Notes: a model not told the origin generated them from the sequence alone. DNA of 64,000 nt from Impatiens glandulifera (GCF_907164915.1 NC_061862.1:77122218-77186217), one strand, 5' to 3'; positions 10,571 through 29,400 are shown, counted from the first letter of the stretch. Numbers and translations: made by a program.

Positions 10571-12300
10571 GAATGATCCGATCTTATATTTAGAAGGATA
10601 ACAAGTTGAAGTGGAAGAAAAGGAACGAATTAAAACTGAAGAGGAAGAAGAACGGGCTCAAGAAGAAGAACCGGTTGAAGTTGAAGAAGAATAAAGTGAT
10701 AATGAAGTAGATTCAACATATATTTAACCAATTAATGTAGAAGAAATCGATGAAAAAGAAAGTGATGATTTTAACGAAAAATATATGATGATTCGGATGT
10801 TGGGAGCTTCACAAATGAAGATGGAATAGATTTGAACCTCGATAGTTTTAATATCAAGAACTTGGAGAATGAACTAGTGAGAAAATCAAGTAGAAGTTAA
10901 GCATTTAATCCAAATGGTCATGGTACAACAAAGTTTGTAACATGCATGACATTCAGTATAAAAGAAGACGTTAAATTAACCATAATTGAATATAGTTGTG
11001 CTAATAAGTTTTCTTTGAGGTTGAGTGTTGCTAATAAAAAGAACATATTTTCAAATTCATTGCCTCCAATTCGAGAACAATATAAGGATAGATCATTAAG
11101 TTACACTATCCATTTTTTGTGAATTATGTAAGACAAAGTTAAATGCTAAAGTGACAAAGTTAATGTTTGCAAGAGCTAAACGAATGGTTATTGAATATTT
11201 GAAAGGCAATGCTTTGATAGTATACCGAAAAATATTTGGTTATGTTGCTGAAATAAAATGCACAAATCTTGGATCAACAACTGAGTTAAAACTTACGCGT
11301 TATGAAGAAACAAATGAACTACATGTTCAACGAATATATGTATGCTTTGATGTAATGAAGAAGGGTTGGTTGTGAGGGTGTAGACCAATACTCGGAGTAG
11401 ACGGATGTTTCTTAAAAACTATTTACAAGGGTCAACTTTTATTTTCAGTTGTTCAAGATGGAAACAATTGATTATACCCTCTTGCATGGGCTGTTGTAGA
11501 ATTTGAGAGCACAGACTCGTGGCATTGGTTTTTCGAACTACTAACAAAAGATATCGGGTCAAATTTATTTGAGCGTGTTGGTTTGACCCTAATATCCAAT
11601 ATGTAAAAGGAACTAATAAGAGCCATGAAAAATGTATTCCAACAAGCTGAGCAAAGATTTGTGCGAGAAATTAGTATGCCAATTGGGCTCAAAAATATAA
11701 AGGTGAGGAACTCAAATTTTGGTTTTGGATTTGTGATAAATCAACATATGTTGAACAACTAAATGAGAATATGACCAAGTTGAAATCATTAATGGGAATA
11801 AGTGTAGTTTCTGTCCTAGAAAAGATGTGGACAAAGAGTTTTCAATTAGAAATTCTATAATGTGATGTTGTGGACAATAACATGTGCGAGAGTTTTAATT
11901 CTTCTATCCTTCGAGATCGAGATAAAAACATATGCACTATGTTAGAGTTAATCAAGTCGAAATTAATGAAAAAGAGAGCTAAGTATCGCATGTTAGTGCA
12001 AAAATGGCCTCACAACATATAACCAAATACTAAAAGTTAGCTTGAAGAAAATAAGTCTCAACACCACAAATATCATTTGAATTTTTGTGGTGGTCGTGGA
12101 TTTGAAGTAACATATGTTCATCATAGAGATACGGTTGATTTAGGAACTGAAAGATGCTCATGCAGATAGTAAAATATTAGTGTCATCCCGTGTGTACATG
12201 TTGTCCGTGTAATATGCCAAACCAATGGGAGTTTAAAAGACTCTGTTTCTCATTGGTATAAGAAGAATTTTTTTGGGGAAAACAAATTACCATAAATTAC
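10571..12300 (+). pseudogene. Dead Mutator-like (MULE) transposase
   Basis: Conceptual translation shows a Glu-rich N-terminal segment (10600-10690), a MuDR-type DNA-binding region (about 10905-11130), and a zinc-ligand-like stretch in the open 11151-11375 frame. The MULE transposase core follows: CRPILGVDGCFLKTIYKGQLL (11378-11440), LYPLAWAVVEFESTDSWHWFFELL (11475-11545), then, after a frameshift, YANWAQKYKGEELKFWFW. Next come DNNMCESFNSSILRDRDK (11870-11930) and a C-terminal SWIM-type zinc finger (ERCSC..ISVIPCVHVVRVIC, 12150-12215). In live elements this enzyme binds terminal inverted repeats and cuts via a DDE triad. Here stops at several points (for example after KKGW and NN) and frameshifts disable it. 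Clear terminal repeats were not found. Confidence 0.85.
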
Positions 12301-12437
12301 TATTATATTATATTTTTTTATAAGCATTATGTATTTATTTTGGTGATATTGAAGTTCTACTCTATTTGCTATTGGTGGTTCTATCTTGGTTGAAAAATCT
12401 CTTTTTGTGAACGCAGCTTCGGAGAAGCCTATTTTGA

Positions 12438-12620
12438 TGGTTTTGTTTGCAAAGTATTTCTTGGTTATACTATTTTGTGGTTTTGTTTGCTAAGTATTTC
12501 TTGGTTATACTATTTTGGTGGTTTTGTTTGCAGAGTATTTCTTGGTTATACTATTTTGGTGGTTTAGTTTACGAAGTATTTCTTGGTTATATTATTTTGG
12601 TGGTTTTGTTTGTAAAGTAT
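12438..12620. repeat. Five-copy 41-bp tandem repeat
   Basis: Units beginning TGGTTTTGTTTG start at 12438, 12478, 12519, 12560 and 12601, giving a spacing of 40-41 bp. Because 41 is not a multiple of three, the overlapping 121-codon frame reads each unit in a different frame, so it is not a protein repeat. The array directly abuts the hAT-like element starting at 12643. Confidence 0.85.
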
Positions 12621-12634
12621 TTCAATTTTGACCG

Positions 12635-13162
12635 TCTAAGTTTAGGCATGGAAAATTACCAGGTTTCGAGGGACCCGACTCAGACCCGAACTAGACCTGA
12701 ATTTGCCCCGAAAAAAAGGTACTTAAATTACCCAAAATATTGGTTCGAAACCGATGGGGTATCCGGACCCAATTTTTTTTTAAATGTATATTTTTTTTAC
12801 TTATTTAACTAATTTTAACCCATTAATATATTTTTATTTTTACATATATTTTAAACATAATTTGGATCAAATTGAACAAAATTTTAATATTTTAAAATAT
12901 TTTAAAGTATTCTATGATACATTAAAAAAAATATTCATGTGTATTAAAAAAATATTTTGAAGTATTTGTACAGCGAGAATATTTTTTTTTATTATCAGAA
13001 TTTCTTTCGGGTACTTAGAACCGACTCGGAATTGATCGATTCCGACCCAAAAATACCTGGAACCGAAAATCAAACTAATTACCCGAACTGAATGATTCAG
13101 TTCCTTCAGGTACCCGACCCGACCCGACCCGACGGGGCAACATTTCCATGCCTATTTGAGTT
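12635..13162. mobile_element. hAT-like non-autonomous element
   Basis: The element spans 12643-13154 (512 bp). Its ends are TAGGCATGGAAA and TTTCCATGCCTA, which are perfect inverted repeats of 12 bp, with further partial complementarity in the GACCCGA-rich subterminal blocks. Flanks TCTAAGTT (12635-12642) and TTTGAGTT (13155-13162) match at 6 of 8 positions, as expected of an old 8-bp hAT target duplication. The interior is AT-rich and non-coding. Confidence 0.75.
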
Positions 13163-14456
13163 GAGATTGATATTATTGGATACAACGTCAATTTGTTCAG
13201 CTTTAATTTATAAAAGAGAAGTGTTTCTTCTAGAACTTATGCAATTTATTAAAAGTCAAATTAATTTCTTATGCAATCATTGATATCTCTAATGAATCAT
13301 AATCCGGTATAATAATAGATATCTATGGTAGAATAGGACCCTCATATAGTTTTTCATTTAAATCTTGTTCAGATATAATAAATTTAATTTCAAATTCAAT
13401 ATAGCAAATTAAAGTTCAGGTTCATATCTTATGTTGGAAATTGTTGAGATAAAATAATTTATTGTGTTTGTTTTAATCTCAATTGATTCATCAAGATTTA
13501 ACCTCAACAATTTCTCTTATTTTTTTTTACTTTGAATGCAACATATGCATTAATAATGATTTCAGTTTAATTTGTACAAACGAGTATAAAGTGTAAATGC
13601 TAAAATAAAGCTTCAATAGATAATCAATTCATACCATACAAAAGAAAATAATAATTAATATTTAATTTTTAACAACTAAAAAATAATCAATATCCAATTC
13701 TAAATATCACATATGCAATAAATAAAATAGATATTATAAATTTGATAAACTTCATGATTCTCAGTTTTCAATATTTGAATCTCCATGTTGCTTCACTTTT
13801 AGCTTATGTTGCTTCACTTTTAGTCTTAACAGATTAATATCATTCTTGATGTTCATCTCCATCTCTTTTCCATTGATTTCAAGTTCATCTTTTATAAATC
13901 AAAAATATTTGCATCTTCCATTATTTTATGCGAGCATGGTGACTAAATTAGTGTTATATCAGTAAATATTTGAATTATAGATTATGTATACCCTATAATT
14001 AGAACACCCATATAATTTCTTTCCAAAATTGTGTTTTTTTTTTTTACATTATGCATATTGGTCTCTTTAGTTCACAGTGACAAAAAAACGTCTTTAGATG
14101 AATAGGAAAACATAAACAAATTATGAGGTTGTAGTGTTGAAGTCAAATCGGTATGTTTCAATCACGAATCTAGTTACGAATCTAACTACATAGATCAAAT
14201 TAATATTGAAAAATACAAAATAATTAGAATCATGATGGAGAAAATATATATCATTTTCAGTTAATAGTAAACTCGTTAAAACTAACCTAAAAAATGAGTT
14301 CCCTCACTTTCACAAAATGTTTCTCATTTTTGTTTGAAAATGTCCCAAAAGACAGACCTTTACTCAATAGATGTAAATTCAAATATCATCTCATTAACTC
14401 CTAAACTCAATGTCATCCCATTACAATAATAATAATTAACTTATTAAGAAAATGCA
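13163..14456. other. Intergenic DNA, no gene seen
   Basis: AT-rich sequence with no coding similarity, RNA gene or clear element boundary. A short duplicated phrase, TTGCTTCACTTTTAG, occurs at about 13789 and 13809. Confidence 0.6.
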
Positions 14457-14458
14457 CA

Positions 14459-14860
14459 CTAGTAAAAAAAGTATGCGAAAACCATTATTAAAAGCCTCAA
14501 AAGTCGTTACTAATAACATTCTGTAACGGCGAATAAAATCGTTACCATTCATTACAGAAACAGGTGTTACTGATACTTCTAGTATCAGTAACGACTTTCG
14601 ACAATCGTTATTGAAACTCGTATAACAACAGTAACGATTTTAGCCAAGGTTAAACTGTTACAGGTAAAACATTAGTAACGGTTTTCGCCTTTTATAAAAC
14701 CGTTACAGATATATAATTAGTAACGGTTTTCTTATTTATAACACCGTTACGGATATATTACTAGTAACGGTTTTCTTATTTATAAAATTGTTACTAATAT
14801 ATTACTAGTAACAGTCTTTTTATGTTCAATACCGTTACTAAAAAATATAATCGTTTATTT
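14459..14860. mobile_element. CACTA-like element end with subterminal repeats
   Basis: CACTAGTAAAAAAAGTATGC at 14459 looks like the terminal inverted repeat of a CACTA (En/Spm-type) element. About 400 bp follow in which GTAACGGTTTT and its complement AAAACCGTTAC, with variants, recur roughly every 20-60 bp in both orientations. This is the subterminal repeat arrangement that CACTA transposases bind. No matching opposite end was found in the window and no transposase gene follows, so it is a truncated or one-ended remnant. Confidence 0.55.
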
Positions 14861-15043
14861 TATTTTTTATTTTTTTGAATATTTCATATTTGTACCTATA
14901 TAAACAATAATAATTATTCATTTTGCAAAACCATTAATATATTCTAAAAACCACAATCATCAATCCAAAACCATAATCATAATCCAAAGCCACAATCATC
15001 CACAAACCACAATCATAAATCCACAATTCATCAATCTACATAA

Positions 15044-15145
15044 ACCATAAATTAACCAGACTTCAAAAACCACATAGACCATAAACTAACCAGACTTCAA
15101 AAACCACATAAACCATAAACTAATCAGAATTCAAGTGGGAGGGGC
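15044..15145. repeat. Three-copy 34-bp tandem repeat
   Basis: ACCATAAA(T/C)TAACCAGACTT units start at 15044, 15078 and 15112 with an exact 34-bp period. The preceding 100 bp are rich in related ACCACAATCAT phrases. Non-coding. Confidence 0.75.
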
Positions 15146-18100
15146 AGGGGACGTGAAGGACGAGAGTTACCGAAAATCAGGGATAATATGAAGGGACATC
15201 ATTCCTCATTTGATCAAGCAGGAGGGAAGCATAAAAAGCGGAAGGGATTTACTCATCAAGCAATAATAGTAGCAAGTATGGTAAAGAAGAAAACATGTAT
15301 CAGTTAAAATTATTTATAACAACAGGTGTATATATATATATGGTAAACTTCAATGTATCAGTCATAGTTAAAACCCTACAAACTTTAAATGTATTAGTTA
15401 AAACTTTACAAAAACTAGTTTTTTATAGTTAAGAAATTAACCTAAACCGTTATAAAATTTGTAACTAAATTATAAAAACATTTAGAACAATTATAAATAA
15501 ACTAACATTTTGTTCATGTCTGTCCATGTTAGAATTGCGGTGAAGATGAAACTATAACGGATAAGATTGTGCGATTTATAATAACGAAGATAAGAACTTT
15601 AACTGCGAAGATTGGACAATTTGCGGCAACAACTCCTAATTCAAGATTACGGTGAAGGGTGAAGATCACGGTAAATATCTAACCGTTTGCGGTGAAGATT
15701 GAGGTCGGACGAAGTTGATGAAACCCTAAAAAGTTGTAGGGTTAAGGATGAATGGAGAATGGATGGAGATAGTGTTTTATATTTTATTTTTTTTATTTGA
15801 TAGAGAAAAAGAAGGTGATGTTTGAAATTATATAATTATAATATATATATATATAAACAATTACGTTGATATGACATGGTATAGCAATAAAAATGTAATG
15901 TCGTCTGAGGTCTGAGACTTCCGTTGAGGTTTCCGTTATGTTCAACAAATTTGATAATTTTGTCAAGTTTATATACCTATATAGAATTTTGTGACTTTAT
16001 AAGTAAAATTGACTCATTGTTCCAACTTTGTAAATAAAATTGACAAATTTTTCAGTTATTTTTTGGTGGACCGTCTTATTGGAGAGAAATTGTCAATTTT
16101 TCAATGATCATAATTGTTTGATGCGTATCATTAATAATGATATTATTATGACATTTTTTGATATTCATTTCGAAAATTCAATAGAGTTTGTCGGGAAGTT
16201 AATCGTTTTTTTCAAAAATTTACGAGTTCGATAACTTATTGAGTAACGTTTTTTTCATGTCATGCTTTGTTGTTGTATTTTAACGATTTTTTTATTTTTA
16301 ATATAGATGTACCTCTTAAAAAAATTGCATAAATCTCTTTTCATTTATTTTAAAAGAGTGTATGGAATGTTTTAAAATTTGGAATAACAAATCAAAGTCA
16401 CTATTTTAATCTAGCTCAAATGGGATAAAAAATCCTCCAAAAACGTTTTCATTCCAATATTTTAATTTCAAGTTGTTTATCAATACAAATATAAATTCTC
16501 ATTTTTTTAAAATATAAAATTTAATGAGAAGTAAAACTAAATTAGTTAAATAATGAAAGTGATTGTTGTCTTTTAAGAAAATATTTTAATATATCAACAT
16601 ACTTTATTTGCTTTTCTTGGAATGCTAATGAGCAAATACAGAGTTAAATATTTAAGTTTGTTAACAAGAATCATTCTAAATAAAAACAATTTTGTTCATA
16701 ACTATTGAATTAATGTTAAGAAAACAGATAATTACAAGTACAAAACAATATTTTTTTCAACTATGTACAATTTGTGTTTATTTAATCTTGAAAAAGTGAA
16801 ACACGGTAATATTTTTTTTTATGAATTTACAGATGAGAATTCAAGAATGTGCAATTGTTTTTAAAGTATAATGTTGAACAAAGTAGAATTTATTACTTTG
16901 CATGTGATGTAATATTGATAGTTCTGAAAGATTACTTGAACTTAAATATTTGGATAATGTTTTTTTCGATCATTTCAGAAACTTATCCAATAATAGTTTA
17001 TGTTCATAAGCGGGCCATTACGATAGAGTATCATGCTAGTCCTCCATATTAAAAAAAAATTTATATATGTTCACATCTTTTGTTTTTTATTCTTTGTAAG
17101 TTCATATTTTTTATTTAAAAAAAAATAAAACAGTACCCACAAAAGTTAGGATATTAGTTAAAACACAATAAAATTAAGTTAAAAATCATAAAATATTCAA
17201 AATATAACAACTTTAAAATAATAAAAAAATCACAAAATATTCAAAATTCCAATTTACAAGATGACTAGTCAAAATTGATACAATTATAGTCTCTTTGTAT
17301 ATTTATCAAATTTGGATTTAACATTAATGTAGATTATTGATTTCTTTGATCAAATCCATTCCAAATATGTCAAATATATATCACTATTTCTTAATTCTAA
17401 CTTCACCTATTCAAACATAAGTTTATTTGTGCTCCCCTAATCTCATGTCTTTTATTTTATTTTTTCTTTCTCATAATACAATTATTTTTTTAAAATGTTG
17501 TTTTTTTAGAAAGAAAATGCTTTCAAGCTACAAATCACACTTGGTGACTATCAAACTTTATTATTATTTTTTTCTAAATGGCAATTTTTTTTTATCAAAC
17601 TTTAATTTCTAGCTGTAATGAAGCCAAAAATGTATAAGCATTAATCGTTCAAGGGCAAATTATGTTTATTTCTTTTAATAAAGGTGAATTAAATAATGAT
17701 AAAAAGCAGAAATATGCAGTGATTGATTGTTACATTAAATTTGAAAGGTAGAAGAAGTTGGGCACAACCAATAAGAACATGTCATTTTTTCTATAATAAT
17801 TGTGATTTGGTGACTTTAATTTTATTTTTAAATGAAGACTTATAAGTGCATTCTAGTCCGTCTTCCCCCACCCACTTAATCACTAATGTCTTTTATTAAA
17901 TTCTATAATTTTAAATTACCTAATATTAGGTTAATGCATTCTTACCACTTTATTCTCTCATTAATTCTAACTTACTTTCAATTAAATTGTTAAATCCTTT
18001 TTAATTTAATAAATTACTACGACAATAATGATTTTAAATTAATTTTGTGACCTTGGATCTCTTAAACCTCACTATAACCACTTTGAACTAAGGTAATTAA

Positions 18101-19982
18101 TAAAAAATCATTGTTAGTCTAATTCTTTTATTTTAAAAAATAGAGACCAAAATAAACATATTTATTTGGATTGAAAAAATATAGTTAGTAAAATGTGTTT
18201 AAAATGGAAACTTATAATATTCCTAGTGTAATTATGATTGTGTTTTTGGATGTGAGTTTTTCATTTATGATTTAAAATACGTAGACAGACAACGGGTGAT
18301 TTTTTCATGTCTTATATGTTTTTAATAATTGATGATATATAATTTTTTTATGAATGATTTTCACACAGTTGAATCAATAAAAAAAGATAAACATCTTTGT
18401 AAGGATTAGTGACTTTTGTATTCATACTTTATTTCATGTAGAAAATATAAGGCCACTCATAAAATTGTTCCCCAATTTCTTCCATTATTTATATTACTTG
18501 ACAATCAAGAAAAAAATAGGCCACCCATATATAAAATATGCAATAGTAATCTTACCTTAATGTCACATTCAAATTTAATTAATAATAAATTTAACTACAT
18601 TTATTTTGTAGTTATTGTCAGTCTAGACAGCTTTAATAGTCATACATAATCTATTATTATATCTTTTTCTTTTTTAATAAAAACAAAAAATAATTAATTA
18701 ATTAATTAATGATAATAATAAATTTTTAAATTGAGTTATATTTAAAAAATATAAGAATAAAGTATAATCAAAACATTAATTCATTAACTAAAATATTTTA
18801 TATTTAAAATTATATATTTTTTATTAATTAATTTTTTTACTAAATAAAATATAATAGTTTAAAATTAGTGCCGATCAATATTTTTTAAATAATAAAAAAA
18901 TATTTAAAAAATCTTTATACCAAACTCCAATTTTTTCACCGACTAGTGTGGTATCTAGTATAAAAATACAAGTGTTTATTTATTTTAAGGTTAGTAATAA
19001 TATTTGTGTGGATAAAACTAATAAAAAAAATTACAATTTCAACAATACTTTCGCCCTTCAATCATTTTATTTTTTATTTTTTAAATACATAATAAAATAA
19101 AATTATAAAATATATTTTAAAACTATTTTTTCTTTAAGTTTTTTTTTTTTATTAAGAATAGTTTAATTGACAATTTTTATCTAAAATATGAACAATCTCG
19201 GAGTTTGATTATCACTAAAACACCTTAACTTTAAAGGAGAGATTGTGCTATATTTTTTAAAAACAGATCCTCAGTATATATATTTCAAATTCAAATGTAT
19301 ATGAATCAAACTAAGCCTTAGATTGGAAGTGGAGTATTTTGAATAACAACCAAACAAAAACAAAAAGAAAGGAGATGTGGTATTTGAGTGGGGAGAAAAG
19401 GCAGATTACACTTTGAATTTTATATTTGTATGAATAAATTAAACTTTGTCATGTTTTCTTAGAGATGGGAATATTCTAAGTCATATTAATTTGTGACTCA
19501 ACACATTCTTTGTTTTCTGCATCACATATTGTTTTGTTTGGTCTGCACCATTTGGAATCTCATCTGAAACATTGTATTTTTAAATTTTGTTTTTCTTCTG
19601 AAATACATAAACAATAATATTATACCTTTTTTTCCTAAAATAATTAATATAAAATCTTATCAATAACTCACCAACCAGACCAGAGTAGATTAAGTGGTGA
19701 AAATATTACTTACATGTTTGTTTTATTAAATTAATTTATTTCGTTGTCATTGAAAACGTTGGTGTAGAAATTTTTACGATGCAAACTCTATGACATCAAT
19801 TTATTATTTTGTCACCTCTATAAATCCATTTTCATGATTACTACCTCAATCCACCATTCACAAGTGGAAACCTAACAGTCATACCAGCTGTCATACTCTA
19901 TTTTTTATTTCACAAGTGTTAAAATTGATCTAATAAAGATAGAGATAAATTGCATTTAGAAATATATTGCAAAAGAAAACAC
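15146..19982. other. Gene-free AT-rich stretch
   Basis: No supported gene. The block 15500-15760 has a more balanced composition with repeated GCGGTGAAGAT/CACGGTGAAG phrases and could be interior sequence of the CACTA-like element. Beyond 16000 the sequence is low-complexity AT-rich, with a SINE 3' fragment at about 17005-17060. Short frames here are chance. Confidence 0.6.
17005..17060 (+). mobile_element. SINE 3'-end fragment
   Basis: GGGCCATTACGATAGAGTATCATGCTAGTCCTCC followed by an A run resembles the 3' end of the SINE at 7591-7733, where GTGTCATGCTAGTTCTCC precedes the A-rich tail. The pol III boxes are absent, so this is a 5'-truncated or decayed copy. Confidence 0.5.
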
Positions 19983-20587
19983 ATAATATCCAAGGTTTTG
20001 AAAACCGTTTCGGTCATCAACCCGGTTTTTGTGGTGTATTTCAGTCCGACCGGTTCAACCGGTTAAACCACTGGTTGAACCCGATTTTTTTCTTTTTTAA
20101 AAAATAAATTTAAATATATTAATACATAAATTATATATATAAATTAGTTAGGCATATAAAAAAAAATGCTCATTGAACTTAATAATTGTCAATTAAATTT
20201 AATAATACCTAAATTTAATAATTATATATATAATTCTTTCTTTTCTCTGTTTCTCTTTACTGTAATAATTAATAAATAATAACTAAACAAAGAAAAAAGC
20301 AAAATAAAAGTAAAAACAAAAAAATAAAAAGTAATAAATTAATAATATAGGCTAACAGTCATAGTCATAGCTATAATAATATTATAATAATATTATAATA
20401 ATAATTATATAAATTTTATAAAATTTACCTTTCCAACCGGAAAAAACCGGTTTGTTTTTCAGGTTAGGCCGGACGGTCGGACCGGATTTTGACCGGTTCG
20501 AAAGGTAACCGTTTTGAAGATAAAACCCGGACCGCTCACTAAACCGTTTCGCGGTCGGACCGCGTATTTTAAAACCTTGATAATATC
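19983..20587. mobile_element. hAT-type MITE with intact 8-bp target duplication
   Basis: The element at 19991-20579 (589 bp) starts CAAGGTTTTGAAAA and ends in the near-complement TATTTTAAAACCTTG. Both ends carry CCGGTT/GGTCGGACCG-rich subterminal motifs around an AT-rich centre. The 8-bp direct repeat ATAATATC lies immediately outside each end (19983-19990 and 20580-20587). There is no open frame of note. End structure and 8-bp duplication point to the hAT superfamily. The perfect duplication suggests relatively recent insertion. Confidence 0.85.
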
Positions 20588-22240
20588 ATCAAAAGCATGC
20601 TTAGGCTAATAATGCACTATAAAGACAAACATTCTTTTAAGTTTAGACTCCCCAATTTTAGAAAATAACCAAAAGACTACAAACATATAATTGTAATGAT
20701 TTCATTGCGATTAATGACCCGTACACGATATCTCTATCGTACAATTACGTGACAAACACAAAGAGTGCGTTTAGTTAAACATACAATCCTTAACACATTA
20801 AATATCCAAATAACGAAGCTAGATTATTCGAAAAGTAACATTTAAAAGCCAAAAATTCTGTAATCAATAAAGAGGGGAGCAAGATTAGTTTGATAGATTC
20901 TAACATGATGATTCATAAAGAGAGATCAATCTAAAACCTCAATGAGAGAAGTGATAATAATAATATTGTCCTATGTAAAAGATCTGGATCCATAATAGTA
21001 TGGTACTATGACTCTTATACCTTGGATCTTGTTCGATTTATTAGAAGAATTATTTCTTTATTCTTTATAAACTCTTAGTGATGTTAAGGTATATCAATGT
21101 TAAAGGGTAAAATTTATTTGAAGTGGGTTGGCACGAGCGTGATCATGAGAGGGCCGACACAAGCACAACAACGACTAATGGTGGGCCGAGCCTAGCCTGT
21201 GCACACGATAACACGACTAAAGGACTTGCACCCACTAGAGAAGAAGAGTATGTTCACTCACAGCCAAAAAGTCTCTGTTTAGTTCTTAAGAATAATAAAA
21301 ATTATATATAATCATTTATCAAACAAAAAAGATAATTTATTTTAATAAGTCCTACAAACAAAGATCTGAAGAATTAACCAAATAAAACTGAAGTACAAAT
21401 ACCCAAATATATTTACTATTATGATGTAAAAAACATACATGTAGATTTGTTTGATATTAATCATTCATTAAAATATCAAAAATACTCTAATCTTATTCTT
21501 TATAAGATTATAAATATTAAAGATTTTCTCCTCATTTAATCAAAATAAATTATTATCTAAATTATTTCAAAATAACTAGCAACAAACAAGCTATTTAAAT
21601 GTTAAATAAAGTAATAAAAAAAATCATCAACTAAATATTTTAATCATTTGATTCAAATAAAGCATCTTTTACCCTAAAATTGTCTTTTTCTTCTTAAAAA
21701 CATTTAAAGAAACAAATATTTAAAAAGTTTACTATTTATAAAACCTGCATTTGTGGATCATATACAATGCATGGTAAGGGTAACAAATAGTAAGAATACA
21801 ATTGTTCTTGTGTGTCTCTCTCTGTGTATGTGAGTGTGAGAGAGAGAGAGTGAAGAACCATGATTGAAGATGACAATGTATCATGATCCCCCTCCTAAGA
21901 ATCTCACAAAGCATCTCTCTTTGGATCTTGTTTTTACCACTCTCATAATTATATATCATATCACTTTCAAAATCTATAGTAAGAATACACCATCTGAGGT
22001 GAAAAGTTATATGAGTTTTGATTCTCACATGATTTTTCACCTTATCCTTGGCCCACAACAAATTAAACACAAAGGTGTACTAAAGAACAGATAATCAAAC
22101 AAAGATTATATTCAAGCGGTGATGACGTCTGTCTCTTCAACTTCTACTATAACTAGCATCTTAACACATACAAAATCTAGCTAGAACTATTATTCAGTAC
22201 CCCTTCACTCACTCTCTCTCTCTCTAACTTATGTGGTATA
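20588..22240. other. Gene-free region upstream of the ABCC gene
   Basis: No supported coding region. A GC-richer block at 21125-21240 (GGCACGAGCGTGATC.., GGGCCGAGCC..) looks like a dispersed repeat fragment. GA/GT-rich low-complexity runs occur at 21805-21853 and a CT run at 22210-22228, just before the putative ABCC promoter. Confidence 0.6.
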
Positions 22241-22245
22241 TCTCT

Positions 22246-22252
22246 TATAAAA
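22246..22252 (+). promoter_or_regulatory. Candidate TATA box for the ABCC gene
   Basis: TATAAAA lies downstream of a (CT)n tract (22210-22228) of the sort common in plant core promoters. It lies 42 bp before an ATG at 22294 and 1.35 kb before the ATG at 23597. If used, it implies a short leader and an upstream first exon. Confidence 0.5.
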
Positions 22253-22293
22253 GTCTAGAGAGGGGAAACTGAAGCTGAAGATTTCATCTGGTG

Positions 22294-22348
22294 ATGATGG
22301 AAAGGATTTATGCAGAAATAATGTTGAACACCACCACTATCACCATAT
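22294..22348 (+). other. Candidate upstream first exon of the ABCC gene
   Basis: ATG at 22294 opens 18 codons plus one base, ending at a consensus donor (ATAT|GTAAGC, GT at 22349). Joined to the acceptor TTTTAATGGCAG (AG at 23602-23603), it continues exactly in phase into the ABCC frame (..ITI-LSKLPGF..). The TATA box 42 bp upstream supports transcription from here. It could also be only a 5' untranslated exon, with translation starting at 23597 if that intron is retained or unused. RNA evidence is needed to decide. Confidence 0.45.
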
Positions 22349-22460
22349 GTAAGCTTTCTTTCTATCCTTATACTACTTATATAAAGGTTAGTTTGTTTTA
22401 GCTTATATGCTAGCTAGGTTGGTTTCATATCATTTAGCAATTACCACCTCATCATAATAA

Positions 22461-23045
22461 TGAACCAAAACTAATCTATATCAATAACATAAAGCTAGAG
22501 CTATATTCCATTCTTTGATGATTTCCATTGTATTCAACAATTGGTATGTAACCAAACTTCAACAAGTTTATATTAAAAATCGAAAAGAAAAGAACTTGCA
22601 TATTCTATCTTTGTTTATTTGAACAAATACTTTCTTTTTTTAAAAAAACCAGGGCCATAACATGGAACCAATACTAATCTATATCCTAATTTAAAGCTAA
22701 CTATCTTCCATTTGCATCTTCTCTGAGCAAAAATTTTCTGCTTTGTTAGACCAAGGTTTATTATCTGAAGTTAGACCCCCCACAATATTGAACCAATACT
22801 AATCTATATCCTAATTCAAAGCTAGCTATATTCCATTTGCCTATTCTCTCTTTGTTTGAACAGAAATTTATGTTTCTAATTAGATCAGGGTTTATTATCT
22901 GAAGCTGACCAGGACAACAATAAATATTGAACCAAAACTAAACTATATCCTAATTGAAAGCTGGATATCTTCCATTTGATGTAAAACAATTAATCTGCAA
23001 CAAGTTTACATTAGAAAAAACAAAAAGAAAAGGATTTGCATAATC
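22461..23045. repeat. Four degenerate tandem units in the ABCC 5' region
   Basis: The phrase GAACCAA(A/T)ACTAATCTATATC begins near 22461, 22664, 22789 and 22928. Each is followed by AAAGCTAG.TAT.TTCCATT, and several are followed by GGTTTATTATCTGAAG or a CAACAAGTTTA.ATT block. Units are about 125-200 bp long. They lie between the candidate first exon and the main first exon, so they would be within the first intron if the upstream start is used. Confidence 0.75.
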
Positions 23046-23596
23046 TGTAAAGTAAAATTATTGGCTCATTATTGGCGTACTATGAGATATAAGAGAAAGG
23101 GTACTTTGCCAAGTGATAGCAACACTTTTCTTTTAATATTATTAATTTTATGACGTTTCTTTTCTCCATCATGCTTTTATTGTGCGGGAACCGCACATTA
23201 TTGGTAAGCTTTTTAATCTTTAGTAAGAGATGAAACTTACAATATAAAAATGAAGCTTTCTTTCTCCTTGATGAACGAAAGACATATAGACACGTCATGA
23301 ATTGTTAGTACCAATAATTATCTCCTTTTGCTTTTTCTGCATGAATTGAACAAAGCATTGGTTAAATAAATTGATAGAAATGTACATATAAACACTCTAG
23401 TGGGTATCAAAATAGTAGAGAGCCCTGAAGTTTATTATTGACAAACTAATTTGCTCTATCCAACTGAGTTAGTAAGTACATTTTGATTCTATGCTATTCC
23501 TAGTCCTTTTTGTTTGAAATTTAGCTTCTCATTAAACGAGCTAATACAAAATTCTAACATATTTCTGTTAGTATTGATGAATTTAATTTTGTTTTA

Positions 23597-29400
<5,804 letters not shown>

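Noticed and set aside
12447..12812. 121-codon aromatic-rich frame as a membrane protein
   Set aside because: It is generated by a 41-bp tandem repeat read through three frames and runs into a hAT-like element.
21732..22094. Overlapping frames on both strands just upstream of the ABCC promoter
   Set aside because: No recognisable domain; the minus frame is partly built from GA/GT low-complexity sequence. Treated as chance.
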